A stretch of DNA of 32,163 nucleotides from Candidatus Nitrosopumilus sp. (GTDB lineage Archaea > Thermoproteota > Nitrososphaeria > Nitrososphaerales > Nitrosopumilaceae), in the NCBI GenBank assembly GCA_013911135.1, contig JACERO010000062.1, forward strand, positions 1 to 32,163, written 5' to 3'. This document shows positions 17,998 through 26,342 of the stretch, in pieces. Each line of letters starts with the position of its first letter. The stretch's first letter is position 1. The position numbers and the translations under genes were made by a program. Under the pieces are notes generated by a model that was given only the letters and a program-made list of their open reading frames with translations, was not told the DNA's origin and ran no database searches.

Positions 17998-18070
17998 ACA
18001 AAACACACCATTTTTCATTTTTACTTTATTTTTAATTTTTCAAAAATTATCCCACACAACTAGAGAATTC

Positions 18071-18080
18071 ATATATACAT
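18071..18080 (+). promoter_or_regulatory. TATA box for endA (leaderless-type promoter)
   Basis: ATATATACAT is centred about 25 bases before the endA ATG at 18098. That places transcription start at or next to the start codon, as in leaderless archaeal mRNAs. No Shine-Dalgarno site is present. Confidence 0.5.
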
Positions 18081-18097
18081 AATGTTCCATAAGAATT

Positions 18098-18634
18098 ATG
18101 AAAAGTGAGTTAATTGAAAACAGGATCATTGTTTGGAATATTGATGATTCACGTAAATTATTCAGTCAAGGATATTATGGTAAACCCATAGGCATTCCAA
18201 AACCAAAATTTGAAGAAATAGATGTTCCATTAATTTTAGATTTAATTGAAGGGTTGTACCTTTTAGAAAATAAAAAAATCACTATCACCAAATCAAAACA
18301 AAAGTTAACCATTAAACAAATGATTGAGATTTGCAAAAAAGAATATCATGATTTTGATAAAAAATATCTTGTTTACAAAAATTTTAGAGACAAAGGATAC
18401 ATCATTAATCCTGGAATAAAATTTGGATGTGACTTTGCAGTCTATGAAAAAGGCCCAGGAATTGATCATGCACCATATTTGATTCAAGTCTACAATAGAA
18501 ATGAGTCAATTACATCAACAGGAATTGTTCTTGCAGGAAGACTTGCAACTACAGTAAGAAAACAATTCATCTTGGCAATTCCAAAAGGTAAAGACAAGAT
18601 AGATTTCCTTGCTTTAGACTGGTGGAAAGCTTAG
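18098..18634 (+). CDS. endA: tRNA-splicing endonuclease
   Basis: 178 residues. Cuts introns from pre-tRNA at bulge-helix-bulge sites. The catalytic domain carries KFGCDFAVYEKGPGIDHAPY with Tyr116 and His124, and TTVRKQFILA with Lys155, the full Tyr-His-Lys triad spaced as in archaeal EndA. The N-terminal part has the expected YYGKPIG motif. Its last four bases overlap the end of the convergent gene. Confidence 0.93.
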   Translation: MKSELIENRIIVWNIDDSRKLFSQGYYGKPIGIPKPKFEEIDVPLILDLIEGLYLLENKKITITKSKQKLTIKQMIEICKKEYHDFDKKYLVYKNFRDKGYIINPGIKFGCDFAVYEKGPGIDHAPYLIQVYNRNESITSTGIVLAGRLATTVRKQFILAIPKGKDKIDFLALDWWKA

Positions 18635-19008
18635 ATTGTTTTTATGTGACCAGCTATTTTATTATAAATTTCATAAAGTTCTTTGGATATGCCAAAGGCA
18701 ATATGATTATCCCATTTACTTCGAATTCTTACTGCAACCTCAGTAGGCTCTACATAGATGGTAGAATTTTTGATTGATTGTTTGGCAATCATTTCATTAA
18801 GTTTGTTATCATCATTTAGTTTTGAAGCTAAACTGCCAGGGCCATTCCATTCAACTTTAACAATAGTTTTTGAGCCAAAATGTCCTTTAGTTGTTAGTAT
18901 TGTTTTTGCAAGATAGTCCCCAACGGCATCACCAACATCTTTTCTAACAATGAAATGTGCTTGAAATCTGTCTTGTGCACCCCAGGGGATTGGATTTGGA
19001 TCTTGCAT
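18631..19008 (-). CDS. Conserved-looking 125-residue cytoplasmic protein, unknown function
   Basis: Starts MQDPNPIPWGAQDRFQAHFI and contains KTILTTKGHFGSKTIVKVEW and ELYEIYNKIAGHI. Mixed alpha/beta, no signal peptide or metal motif. It begins two bases after the stop of the upstream 78-residue gene, with AAGGGA as a plausible ribosome site, so the two form an operon. No family recognised. Confidence 0.65.
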   Translation of the reverse strand: MQDPNPIPWGAQDRFQAHFIVRKDVGDAVGDYLAKTILTTKGHFGSKTIVKVEWNGPGSLASKLNDDNKLNEMIAKQSIKNSTIYVEPTEVAVRIRSKWDNHIAFGISKELYEIYNKIAGHIKTI

Positions 19009-19010
19009 TT

Positions 19011-19247
19011 TTATCCCTTTTGAATAATTTGAATTACATCAATGTTAGAGTTCTTAACATCAAGGCATCCTCGATTAGTTATCATTCTAGGTGTCTGAGC
19101 AAAATATCTACTATAGTAATCATCTTTTTCAACATCATCAGTTCCAATTTCTTTTGATTCTGAATCGACCCCAATCTCATTTAACATATCACTAAATTTT
19201 TCAGGCCATGTTTTAGAGACAAATGTATCGAACTCAGCATCATGCAT
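19011..19247 (-). CDS. 78-residue acidic protein, unknown function
   Basis: Starts MHDAEFDTFVSKTWPEKFSD and includes YYSRYFAQTPRMITNRGCLD. Acidic and soluble, without recognised motifs. First gene of a two-gene minus-strand operon with the 125-residue protein. The 19248-19467 gap upstream holds no convincing gene. Confidence 0.6.
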   Translation of the reverse strand: MHDAEFDTFVSKTWPEKFSDMLNEIGVDSESKEIGTDDVEKDDYYSRYFAQTPRMITNRGCLDVKNSNIDVIQIIQKG

Positions 19248-19467
19248 AAAAAATCATGATGTATACCCACAAATAAAGATAGTCAAATTAGTTTCATCGA
19301 TTTGAATATGATATAGTCATAATGTCTACAAGTCATTTTTCAAACAAAATATATCAAATTTACAGAACATTTAGCAATTACATGAATGTTAGATACAGCA
19401 TATTGTCAGTGTGTTCATATCAGTCATACTATGATAAATTACAAATTATCTCCATGTTTTTCTAGAG

Positions 19468-19847
19468 ATGACTAGAGTAATTATAATTGATGATGACAAA
19501 GAGGCAGCTGATACACTGAATGAATATCTTGAGATATCAAAGATAGAAGGATTGGCTTGTGGTTATAATGGTAAGATGCAGTAGAGTTGTACAAAAAACA
19601 CCAGCCAGATGTTGTTTTACTTGATCTGGTTATGCCTGAATTTGATGGGTATTATGCAATTGAAAATATAAGAAAAATAAATCCTGATGCTAAAATTATT
19701 GTTTTAACTAGTTCTGTACAGGAATATTATGGGAAAAAACTTGTCGAACTCAAACCGTATGCGATTTTCATAAAGCCATTTATGATAAAAGAACTTGTAA
19801 CTATGATTGAAAAGGACAGTAACAAACTTGAACAGATTACTGTTTGA
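19468..19847 (+). CDS. CheY-like single-domain response regulator (one frameshift)
   Basis: ATG at 19468 gives MTRVIIIDDDKEAADTLNEY with the acidic pocket (Asp8-10). The frame stops at a TAG near 19580. Adding one A near 19573 (GGTAAAGATGCA) gives YNGKDAVELYKKHQPDVVLL and then DLVMPEFDGYYA with the phospho-acceptor Asp. KIIVLTSSVQEYYGKK carries the conserved Ser/Thr, and IFIKPFMIKELV the conserved Lys-Pro. There is no output domain, so it signals by protein contact. The stop overlaps the malic-enzyme start (TGATG). Confidence 0.85.
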
Positions 19848-21035
19848 TGCAAACTTTTGGGATTTTAGATAGAACCATAATGTCACAAAATGCAATTTCA
19901 CTACACAAAAAGCTGAAAGGAAAAACATACATTGAAAGTAAAATTCCTTCTTTGACTGTTGATGATATTAAATTAATTTATACGCCAGGAGTAGCAAAAG
20001 TTTGCCAACAAATATTCCATCAGTCCGAACTAAAGTATTCTTTTACATCTAAAGGAAATACTGTCGCAATAGTAACTGATGGAACCAGAGTACACTCGGA
20101 TTAGGCAATATTGATCCAGATGCTGCATTACCTGTCATGGAAGGCAAAGCAGTGTTATATCGAGAATTTGGAAAAATAAGCGCGTTTTCCATATGCCTCA
20201 ACACAAGGGATAAAAAAGAAATTATTGACACCATAAAATCAATCGAACCTGTTTTTGGTGCCATAAATCTTGAGGATATTGAGTCGCCAAAGGTTTTGGA
20301 AATTTCTAAAGAATTAGAAAAGAAATTATCAATTCCAGTTTTTCATGATGATGGGCAAGGAACAGCAATAGTTGCACTAGCAACACTTTTCAATTCATTA
20401 AAACTTGTCAAGAAAAATTTGTCTGAAATTAAAATCGTAATAGTTGGAGCTGGTTCTGCAGGATATTGGATAGGAAAATTACTAAACTATGCTGGTTGTA
20501 AAAACATCATTGTCTTGGATTCAAATGGACCAATTAACAAAGGACGCAAAAATAACATGAACAAGTACAAAACAGAAATATCAAAATTTACAAACCCTAA
20601 AGAAAAAGGAACTCTTTCTGAAGTACTAGCAAATGCAGATGTATTCATTGGTGTTTCAGGCATCAAGAATCTACTAAAAGTGAACATGATTAAAAATATG
20701 AATCGGGATCCAGTAATACTGGCACTTACAAACCCTTATCCTGAAATCATTCCGTCTGTTGCAAAAAAAGCTGGAGCAAAAATTGCCGCCACAGGAAGCT
20801 ACAAGTATAAAAATAGGTTAACAATGCAGTAGTTTTTCCATATCTAATGCGAGCCATATTAGATTTGAGAATACGTAAAATTACAATGAAAATTCTTCAT
20901 ACTACATCATTGGCAATAGCAAATACACTAACAAAAAAAGAACTGTCAGTGGATCATATAATTCCAAATATTAGTAATAAAAAACTTCAAGGAAGAATCA
21001 CTAATGCACTTATTCAGATAACTAAAAAAATTTAA
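19847..21035 (+). CDS. Malic enzyme (NAD(P)-dependent, oxaloacetate-decarboxylating), two frameshifts
   Basis: Oxidative decarboxylation of malate to pyruvate. The N-terminal domain has LIYTPGVAKVCQQI, NTVAIVTDGTRV, GLGNIDPDAALPVMEGKAVL and INLEDIESPKVLEI, then PVFHDDGQGTAIVALATLFN. The NAD-binding domain has IVIVGAGSAGYWIGKLL, ADVFIGVSG and VILALTNPYPEI. The first break, near 20092, is mended by dropping two bases (VLGLGN). The second, near 20817, is mended by one G (NRVNNAVVFPYLMRA). The end is GRITNALIQITKKI. ATG at 19847 overlaps the response-regulator stop; ATG at 19880 is an alternative. Repaired length is about 395 residues. Confidence 0.85.
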
Positions 21036-21095
21036 TGCAGTGGTTGGATATTGCATCAAAAAAATTCAGTCTTCTGAATTTATTCTATGTTAATT

Positions 21096-21203
21096 TTATC
21101 CTTTGGGATTCCAGTGACAATCACAGTTACAACCACTTGTGCATCTAACTCGTTTGCAGTCAGAACATATATCCCTATGATACCAAATAGGAGCTGTGTT
21201 CAT
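21096..21203 (-). CDS. 35-residue Cys-rich microprotein, putative metal binding
   Basis: ATG at 21203 to TAA at 21096. The product begins MNTAPIWYHRDICSDCKRVR and ends CTSGCNCDCHWNPKG. Six cysteines (13, 16, 21, 25, 27, 29) and two histidines (9, 30) in 35 residues form CxxC-x4-C-x3-CxCxC. This is dense enough for one or two zinc sites or a metallothionein-like cluster. There is no Shine-Dalgarno site, consistent with leaderless translation. The rest of the 21036-21366 gap shows nothing. Confidence 0.55.
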   Translation of the reverse strand: MNTAPIWYHRDICSDCKRVRCTSGCNCDCHWNPKG

Positions 21204-21366
21204 GAGGATATTATCTGATTCAGACTATTAACACTTCAATAATTTGTAATCAGGAGTTAGATTATGATTATATGTAAATAATCTAACATGAATGTATGAT
21301 TATATGCTTATGTTTGATCAATAAATACAACCCTTTAATTAAATTCTCAAAAATAAGACATTTTTC

Positions 21367-21750
21367 ATGGTATTGATAACATGTGATGAAACAAAGTTCT
21401 TGGGAGATTCATGTGAGAAATTATTAGAAGAATATGATATTCGATTTGTTGGTGTGATAAATCACTTGGGAAATCTTGTTGTAGGAAATTGCAAGATAGG
21501 AATCAAACCCTATGAACAAGGTGCAAAACGAAAAATCATGTACACTCAGATGATTTTGAGTTTGTCCATGGATAAAGAATTTGATGAATCTTTAGGATCT
21601 GTAGAACATGTTATGTCATTTAGAAAAAATGTGGTCATGATATCAATACCAAGAAAAGAGGGATTGATAGTAATTTCTGCTGAAAAAACTGTCAATGTGG
21701 AACGTTTAGTAAAAAAAGCCAAGATATTATTTGAAATAGGAACTTGTTAG
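21367..21750 (+). CDS. Small cytoplasmic protein, roadblock-like/DUF6659-like, unknown function
   Basis: 127 residues. EEYDIRFVGVINHLGNLVVG, MILSLSMDKEFDESLGSVEH and EGLIVISAEKTVNVERLVKK give an alternating alpha/beta pattern with an "I-x-x-x-G-N-L-V" strand, reminiscent of roadblock/longin-type regulatory folds and of a small protein family abundant in ammonia-oxidising archaea. No enzyme motif. The family assignment is tentative. Confidence 0.6.
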   Translation: MVLITCDETKFLGDSCEKLLEEYDIRFVGVINHLGNLVVGNCKIGIKPYEQGAKRKIMYTQMILSLSMDKEFDESLGSVEHVMSFRKNVVMISIPRKEGLIVISAEKTVNVERLVKKAKILFEIGTC

Positions 21751-21817
21751 AAAAAACACAGAAAAACAACACAGAATCAATCCAATTAAATATCACAAAA
21801 GGTTTAACAATGCATCT

Positions 21818-23590
21818 ATGCTAAAATTTCAAGATAAAGTTGCTCTAATTACAGGTAGTGGAACTGGAATAGGTCAAGCTATAGCCAAAAGATTTGTTGA
21901 AAATGGAGCAAGTGTGATTATTCTTGGGAGAAGAAGAGAACCATTAGATGAAACATCAAAAATGTTAGAAGGAATCATTTCTGAAAAAAAATCAGATGCA
22001 TCAGTTAAAATTTTTTCAGGAGTTGATGTCAGTGATGAATCAGCAATAAATAACATGTTTGATTCACTCAAAAAAGATAATGTTACTGTAGACTATATTA
22101 TTAACAATGCAGGAGTTTCAGGCCCTGTTACATGTTTTGCAAATGCGCCACTAGATGAATTCAAAAGTACTGTTGGAATTCATCTTACCGGTACTTTCTG
22201 GGGTTCTGTACAAGCACTAAAAGTAATGAAAGAAGGAGGAAAAATAATTACAATTTCAACATTCTTTACTGAAGAACGACCACTAGAGCAAAGACCATAC
22301 AGGTTTAGAAGCCCATATACTGCATCTCAGGGTGCAAAGAACAGACTAGCTGAGGCAATGTCATGGGAATTAACAGACAAAGGAATCATATCTATTGCAA
22401 CAAATCCAGGACCAGTTCATTCTGATCGAATTTACAAAACTGTTTATCCAAAAGCTGCATCAGAGTTTATGAGAGTTAGTGGATTTGAAGATTTAGTTCC
22501 AATAGAAGTTGCTGCGGCAAGCAAAGAACTGCTTCCATTGTTGGGAGAAGATGAAAACGTGATTAAAGATGGAATTGCAAAGGCTGCAGAAAAACTAGCA
22601 AATGGAAAAGATGTGTCAAAACTTACTGAGACATTTACAAATCTATTAAATAAAATCCAAACTATTGCTGAAAAAGTTCAAAACAATACATCACATATGA
22701 TTGCAAATCAAGAATTCCTATCGCAAGGACAAGTTTCAGAATCAGTTCTCAACTTGTGTGATGATGAGATGGCAAAAATTCTAAATGGGAAAGTTGTTCC
22801 AGGAGATAGAGTATTCTATCCTGTAAGACCACACATAGGGACTACAACACCAGGAGTTCATCAATCAGATTTTGGAGGAAAAGTAGTTGTGTTTACCATT
22901 GATGCAACGGACAAAACAGATGTCGAAAGAGTAGTATTTTTGGCACAACATATTGAGAAAAATGGAGGAAGAGCTGCATGTTTCATTTCAGAATCAACAC
23001 CAAAAGAACTTCAAGAGCATATCAGTAGCAAATGTCATTCCCATATTTTTGACATCAAGAATCCTGAAGAGGTAGAAAAATGGCTGAACACAGCTAAAAC
23101 AAATCATGGAGAAATCCTAGCAGTAGTTCATGTTACAGGAAAACTACCAGAAATATCAAAATTAACTGAATTATCAAGAACAGCATGGGAAGAACTCACT
23201 GAAAAATTCATTACAACTCCTGCAACTGTAGCTCAGAGAGCACTTGAACAATTTGTACCAGGTGGCGGAAAAGATCCTCGTCTTTACAAAGATGCAAACG
23301 GTGCAATTATGATAATTGGTCCAGATCTTCCAATTGGAAGAAAAGTTACAGAAACACAAAGAGCTCAAGTGGAAGTTTTTAGAGGTGCATTGAGACCATT
23401 TACAACAACAGTTAACCAAGAACTGAGTGATGTTCTTAAATCAAAAATTAGAATGTTCACAGTATTCCCAGGCACAGTTACAGGTGTAGAACCAGACAAT
23501 CAAAGAATTGCAGATGCATTTAATTTCCTGGTATCCGATAGCGCAGCATCATCAGCAGAAATTGTTTTCTGTGTTGATGAATCAAGATAA
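21818..23590 (+). CDS. Tandem short-chain dehydrogenase/reductase protein (malonyl-CoA-reductase-half architecture)
   Basis: 590 residues with two Rossmann regions. Domain 1 (1-270) has TGSGTGIG at 12-19, NNAG at 96-99 and TNPGPVHSDRIYKTVYP, as in classical SDRs. The active-site Ser is likely Ser147. The Tyr-x3-Lys motif reads Tyr167-TAS-Gln171. Domain 2 (about 345-590; GGKVVVFTIDA, ILAVVHVTGKLP, MFTVFPGTVTGVEP) has lost the glycine motif and active site. A helical linker (about 270-320) joins them. An active plus a degenerate SDR in about 590 residues is the layout of each half of the Chloroflexus malonyl-CoA reductase, including a PGP-x-x-SDRI signature. A role in malonyl-CoA or malonic-semialdehyde reduction is inferred. 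Intact gene. Confidence 0.8.
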   Translation: MLKFQDKVALITGSGTGIGQAIAKRFVENGASVIILGRRREPLDETSKMLEGIISEKKSDASVKIFSGVDVSDESAINNMFDSLKKDNVTVDYIINNAGVSGPVTCFANAPLDEFKSTVGIHLTGTFWGSVQALKVMKEGGKIITISTFFTEERPLEQRPYRFRSPYTASQGAKNRLAEAMSWELTDKGIISIATNPGPVHSDRIYKTVYPKAASEFMRVSGFEDLVPIEVAAASKELLPLLGEDENVIKDGIAKAAEKLANGKDVSKLTETFTNLLNKIQTIAEKVQNNTSHMIANQEFLSQGQVSESVLNLCDDEMAKILNGKVVPGDRVFYPVRPHIGTTTPGVHQSDFGGKVVVFTIDATDKTDVERVVFLAQHIEKNGGRAACFISESTPKELQEHISSKCHSHIFDIKNPEEVEKWLNTAKTNHGEILAVVHVTGKLPEISKLTELSRTAWEELTEKFITTPATVAQRALEQFVPGGGKDPRLYKDANGAIMIIGPDLPIGRKVTETQRAQVEVFRGALRPFTTTVNQELSDVLKSKIRMFTVFPGTVTGVEPDNQRIADAFNFLVSDSAASSAEIVFCVDESR

Positions 23591-23615
23591 GAGTGAAATC
23601 TAAAATTATAATAAA

Positions 23616-23678
23616 TTAGTCTTCAAATTCGTCATCATTTCTTCGTGATGGCCTTACTGGAATGAACAATATTGTCAT
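23616..23678 (-). CDS. Possible 20-residue microprotein, twin of 8044-8114
   Basis: ATG at 23678 to TAA at 23616. The product has a hydrophobic start (MTILFIP), a basic middle (VRPSRR) and an acidic tail (NDDEFED). It aligns with the repaired frame at 8044-8114 (FFVPIRPTRR with a DEDE tail). It lies 25 bases past the SDR stop on the opposite strand. It is too short to judge by length, so the call rests on the similarity of the two copies. Confidence 0.35.
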   Translation of the reverse strand: MTILFIPVRPSRRNDDEFED

Positions 23679-23747
23679 AAGTAGAATTTGTATTTAACAG
23701 AGTCGTAGAAATCATACTAATGATTTGTGAATAAGAGACTAGTAAAA

Positions 23748-24275
23748 TTAGATTACCAAAATACCATTTGTAATCAAATATTGAATTCCTGCAACAAAGT
23801 CTGTATCATTCAATAATCCTTCAGACCACCATCCAGCATTATTTTTTACCCAAGATGGAATCTCAACAGTAGTAAGTTCAGAAGTCAATACACTGGTTCC
23901 AAGAATTTCAATTTTTTCATCATCAATAAAAAAGGGAATAATCAATGTTCTAGTAGATTCAGCTGAATCAATTTCAAGATAATCAGATTCAACACCATCT
24001 ATAAATACAAAAAAGATATCATCAGTACCATCAAAAGTAGCATCTACTAAACCACGTGGAATGTTAAGCTCGATAAATCCATCATCTAAGGATACAATTT
24101 CTATAGTTAGAGATGTAAAATCAACATCTAAATTCATTACAAGAATTTCTGCATTTTCAATATCATAACCCACATCATAATCTAAAATATCATACAAACT
24201 AGCTTCTGCGTATACAGATGTAGTAGAAACAAGAGACAAAGCTACAGTTAATGCAACTAATAATTTGAAAATCAT
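23748..24275 (-). CDS. Secreted protein with C-terminal WVKNNAGWW-type motif
   Basis: 175 residues. A signal peptide (MIFKLLVALTVALSLVSTTS, cleavage likely after VYA) precedes a beta-rich domain (VMNLDVDFTSLTIEIVSLDD). The C-terminus has IPSWVKNNAGWWSEGLLNDT and DFVAGIQYLITNGILVI, a module common at the end of secreted proteins of ammonia-oxidising archaea. It probably sits outside the membrane, in or near the S-layer. Its ATG overlaps the stop of the chimeric gene upstream (ATGA). Confidence 0.75.
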   Translation of the reverse strand: MIFKLLVALTVALSLVSTTSVYAEASLYDILDYDVGYDIENAEILVMNLDVDFTSLTIEIVSLDDGFIELNIPRGLVDATFDGTDDIFFVFIDGVESDYLEIDSAESTRTLIIPFFIDDEKIEILGTSVLTSELTTVEIPSWVKNNAGWWSEGLLNDTDFVAGIQYLITNGILVI

Positions 24276-24310
24276 GCCAAATCCTCGACTAAATCTTCTT
24301 TGACTTCATC
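24249..24310. repeat. 62-bp direct repeat, copy A
   Basis: Matches 24520-24581 at 57 of 62 positions, 271 bases apart, with the first 33 bases identical. Both copies cover a gene start (MIFKLLVAL on the minus strand) and the end of the preceding gene (DEVKED...LA-stop). They mark a tandem duplication. Confidence 0.85.
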
Positions 24311-24546
24311 TTTGAAAATTCTTGCATCCAATGCAGCAACCTCGCTTCATGTTCTACAATTTTTGTCTCTATTGTTTGTCTTTCTTCTTCAGGCTCATCT
24401 TCTTTTTCTACATCATTTATTAATTCAGAACAAATCGCAGTGAGAAGTTCTTCTTCAAGTTTTGCAAATTCTTTATCAGAATAGTTATTTACATTTTCTT
24501 TTAATTTTTCAATTTTTTCTAATGCAACTAATAATTTGAAAATCAT
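24272..24546 (-). CDS. Chimeric duplicated gene: start of the secreted protein plus tail of the repeat protein (one frameshift)
   Basis: The first nine residues (MIFKLLVAL) are identical to the start of the downstream secreted protein. The rest (NYSDKEFAKLEEELLTAICS, then KDEVKEDLVEDLA) resembles the last 45 residues of the upstream gene (SDEDLVELEEDLLTEICSEL, DEVKEDIVDGLA). The frame shifts near 24343: one extra G gives HEAEVAALDARIFKDEVKED and a stop at 24272. The signal peptide is cut short after MIFKLLVAL, so export is doubtful. This looks like a tandem duplication by-product that later diverged and gained a charged insert (EKEDEPEEERQTIETKIVEH). It may be neutral or expressed. Confidence 0.6.
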
Positions 24547-24581
24547 GCCAAACCATCCACTATATCTTCTTTAACTTCATC
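24520..24581. repeat. 62-bp direct repeat, copy B
   Basis: Partner of 24249-24310 (57/62 identity). It spans the end of the long repeat-protein gene and the start of the chimeric gene. Confidence 0.85.
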
Positions 24582-26212
24582 ACCTAATTCAGAGCAAATC
24601 TCAGTAAGAAGATCCTCTTCAAGTTCTACAAGGTCTTCATCAGATAATCCCTCAAGGTCAGCATCAGTATAGAAGTCAGATAATGTCAATGCATAACAAT
24701 CATCAATAGATTCTTCTACAATCTCATCTACTTCTGATAATTCTTCAACATCTTCAAGTATAGTTATTGGAATTGGATCATCTACAGTTAATGTGCCGAC
24801 AAAATCTAAAATCCACTCAGTACCAGATTTACTTTTTCCATCAGTGGCATAAATATCAGTTACATCACCTAAGGTAGTAGGAAAAACTCCATTCATGCTT
24901 GTTTGCATGACAAATGTATGTGGCTGACCACCAACATCGACTGTATTTATTGCAACTTGTAATGAATCATTATCAAAGTTTGCACGACTTCTTCCAAAAG
25001 ATACATCATGAACATTGTACAATTCACCAGTTACAGAATCTTCAATAACAATTTGACCACCAATTATTTTAAGAGTGGCACCAGAATCACCCAATCTAAG
25101 TAATTCTAAATAAACATCCCCAGATACAGTCTTCACATTATCTTCATCTGAAGTACTAAATGCATCGCCTTGAAAATTTAAAATGTAATTTGTAATATCT
25201 TCTTCAGGAAGTTCTACAACATCACCATAATAACTACCATCTTCAACTTGTTCTATTAGATCTGAAGATCTAAACTTATCACGTGCTGCATCAATTCGTT
25301 CTTTTGCATCTTCACAATCTGTTGTTTATGTTCTAAAACAATTGCTCTAAAATTATCTTCACCTGTTTCTCTGATTTTAGATTTTATCAAGTCAGTACGA
25401 TATTCTACTCTATCATGAATTTTTTCTCTAATATTTTCACGTATCTCTTGATGAACCTTATTTTTTACTTTATCTTTAACAGAATCTCTAATTTTATCTC
25501 TAACCTCTAATGCAACTTTATCTCTTACTTTATCAGAAACTCTGTCTTTTACTTTATCTCGAAAGTCACTAACAGTATCACGTTTTTCTTGAACTCTGTC
25601 TTTTACTTCAGAACGTTTTTCTTGAACTCTGTCTTTTACTTCAGAACGTTTTTCTTTTGCCTTTTCTTTCAAATCAGTTTTAATTTCATCTTTTTTATTT
25701 TGAAATTTTTCCTTCAGATCTGATCGTTTTTCTAAAACATTTGATTTAATCTCATCTCGTCTATCAGATACATTATCCCTAACTTCGGCTCGTTTTTCTT
25801 GAACCCTATCTTTTATCGCTTCTTTTCTATCTTGAACAGTATCTCTAACTTCAGATCTTTTTTCTCTAGCTTTTTCTTGAAGTTCAGATCGTTTTTCAGC
25901 AAGTTGGTCTCTACTTTGTTGTTTTCTCTCTTCAAGTTTGTCTCTACTTTGTTGTTTTCTCTCTTCAAGTTTGTCTCTACTTTGTTGTTTTCTCTCTTCA
26001 ATCTGGTCTCTGGTTTGTGGGTCTCTCTCTTCAATCTGGTCTCGAGCTTGTTGTCTTTTTTCTTCAGGTGTCATCTGATCAGCATAAAGGGAATTCACAC
26101 TAGTAGAAACATCAAGATAATTTTGGGCAAATGCATTATAAGACAAAGATGAGCTTGAAAAACCAGTCAAAAGCACAAAAATTAGTGGTATTGCATAAAT
26201 GATTTTCTGCAT
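24543..26212 (-). CDS. Long secreted 11-residue-repeat (LEA-like) coiled-coil protein with C-terminal beta domain (one frameshift)
   Basis: The signal peptide MQKIIYAIPLIFVLLTGFSS ends near NAFA. About 260 residues of extremely charged helix follow, with 11-residue periodicity: RDKLEERKQQS several times, then RSEVKDRVQEK twice, then KVRDKVALEVRDKIRDSVKD. Proline and aromatic residues are nearly absent from the helix, as in LEA or hendecad coiled coils. The frame breaks near 25322; one extra G gives QQDCEDAKERIDAARDKFRS, then YYGDVVELPEEDITNYILNF, joining to a beta-rich domain (YLELLRLGDSGATLKIIGGQ, DVSFGRSRANFDND, GTEWILDFVGTL). It ends with an acidic helix. Repaired length is about 555 residues. 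It is presumably extracellular; a surface-spacer or stress-protection role is inference. Confidence 0.75.
25581..25646. repeat. 33-bp tandem repeat x2 (encodes RSEVKDRVQEK)
   Basis: Two back-to-back 33-base units (25581-25613, 25614-25646), identical as read. They encode an 11-residue coiled-coil unit twice on the minus strand. Confidence 0.8.
25908..26072. repeat. 33-bp tandem repeat, about five units (encodes RDKLEERKQQS-type hendecads)
   Basis: Units at 25908, 25941, 25974, 26007 and 26040. The first two are identical, the third differs only at its end, and the fourth and fifth are diverged. Each encodes 11 residues of the secreted coiled-coil protein, so the array grows and decays in frame. 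Confidence 0.8.
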
Positions 26213-26342
26213 GCAAAATTACAAAATTTATGAGTTAAAACAGTTTTGTAACAATGTTAAGGAATAATGTTATCATTATAAAACAAGATTAAACATACTT
26301 TATGAATAATATTAAAGTAATTTTTAAATAAAAAATCAAAGA

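Noticed and set aside
18631-19247. The two small minus-strand genes being one frameshifted gene
   Set aside because: They are separated by a clear stop, two bases and an ATG with a plausible ribosome site, so an operon is the simpler reading.
19322-19465. 47-codon plus-strand frame just before the response regulator
   Set aside because: Composition (Tyr/Ser/Ile-rich, no pattern) looks random for AT-rich DNA, and no ribosome site or similarity was seen.
25799-26152. 117-codon plus-strand frame rich in Phe/Ser/Leu
   Set aside because: It is the antisense of the 33-bp repeat array encoding the charged coiled coil; the repeats keep all frames open.
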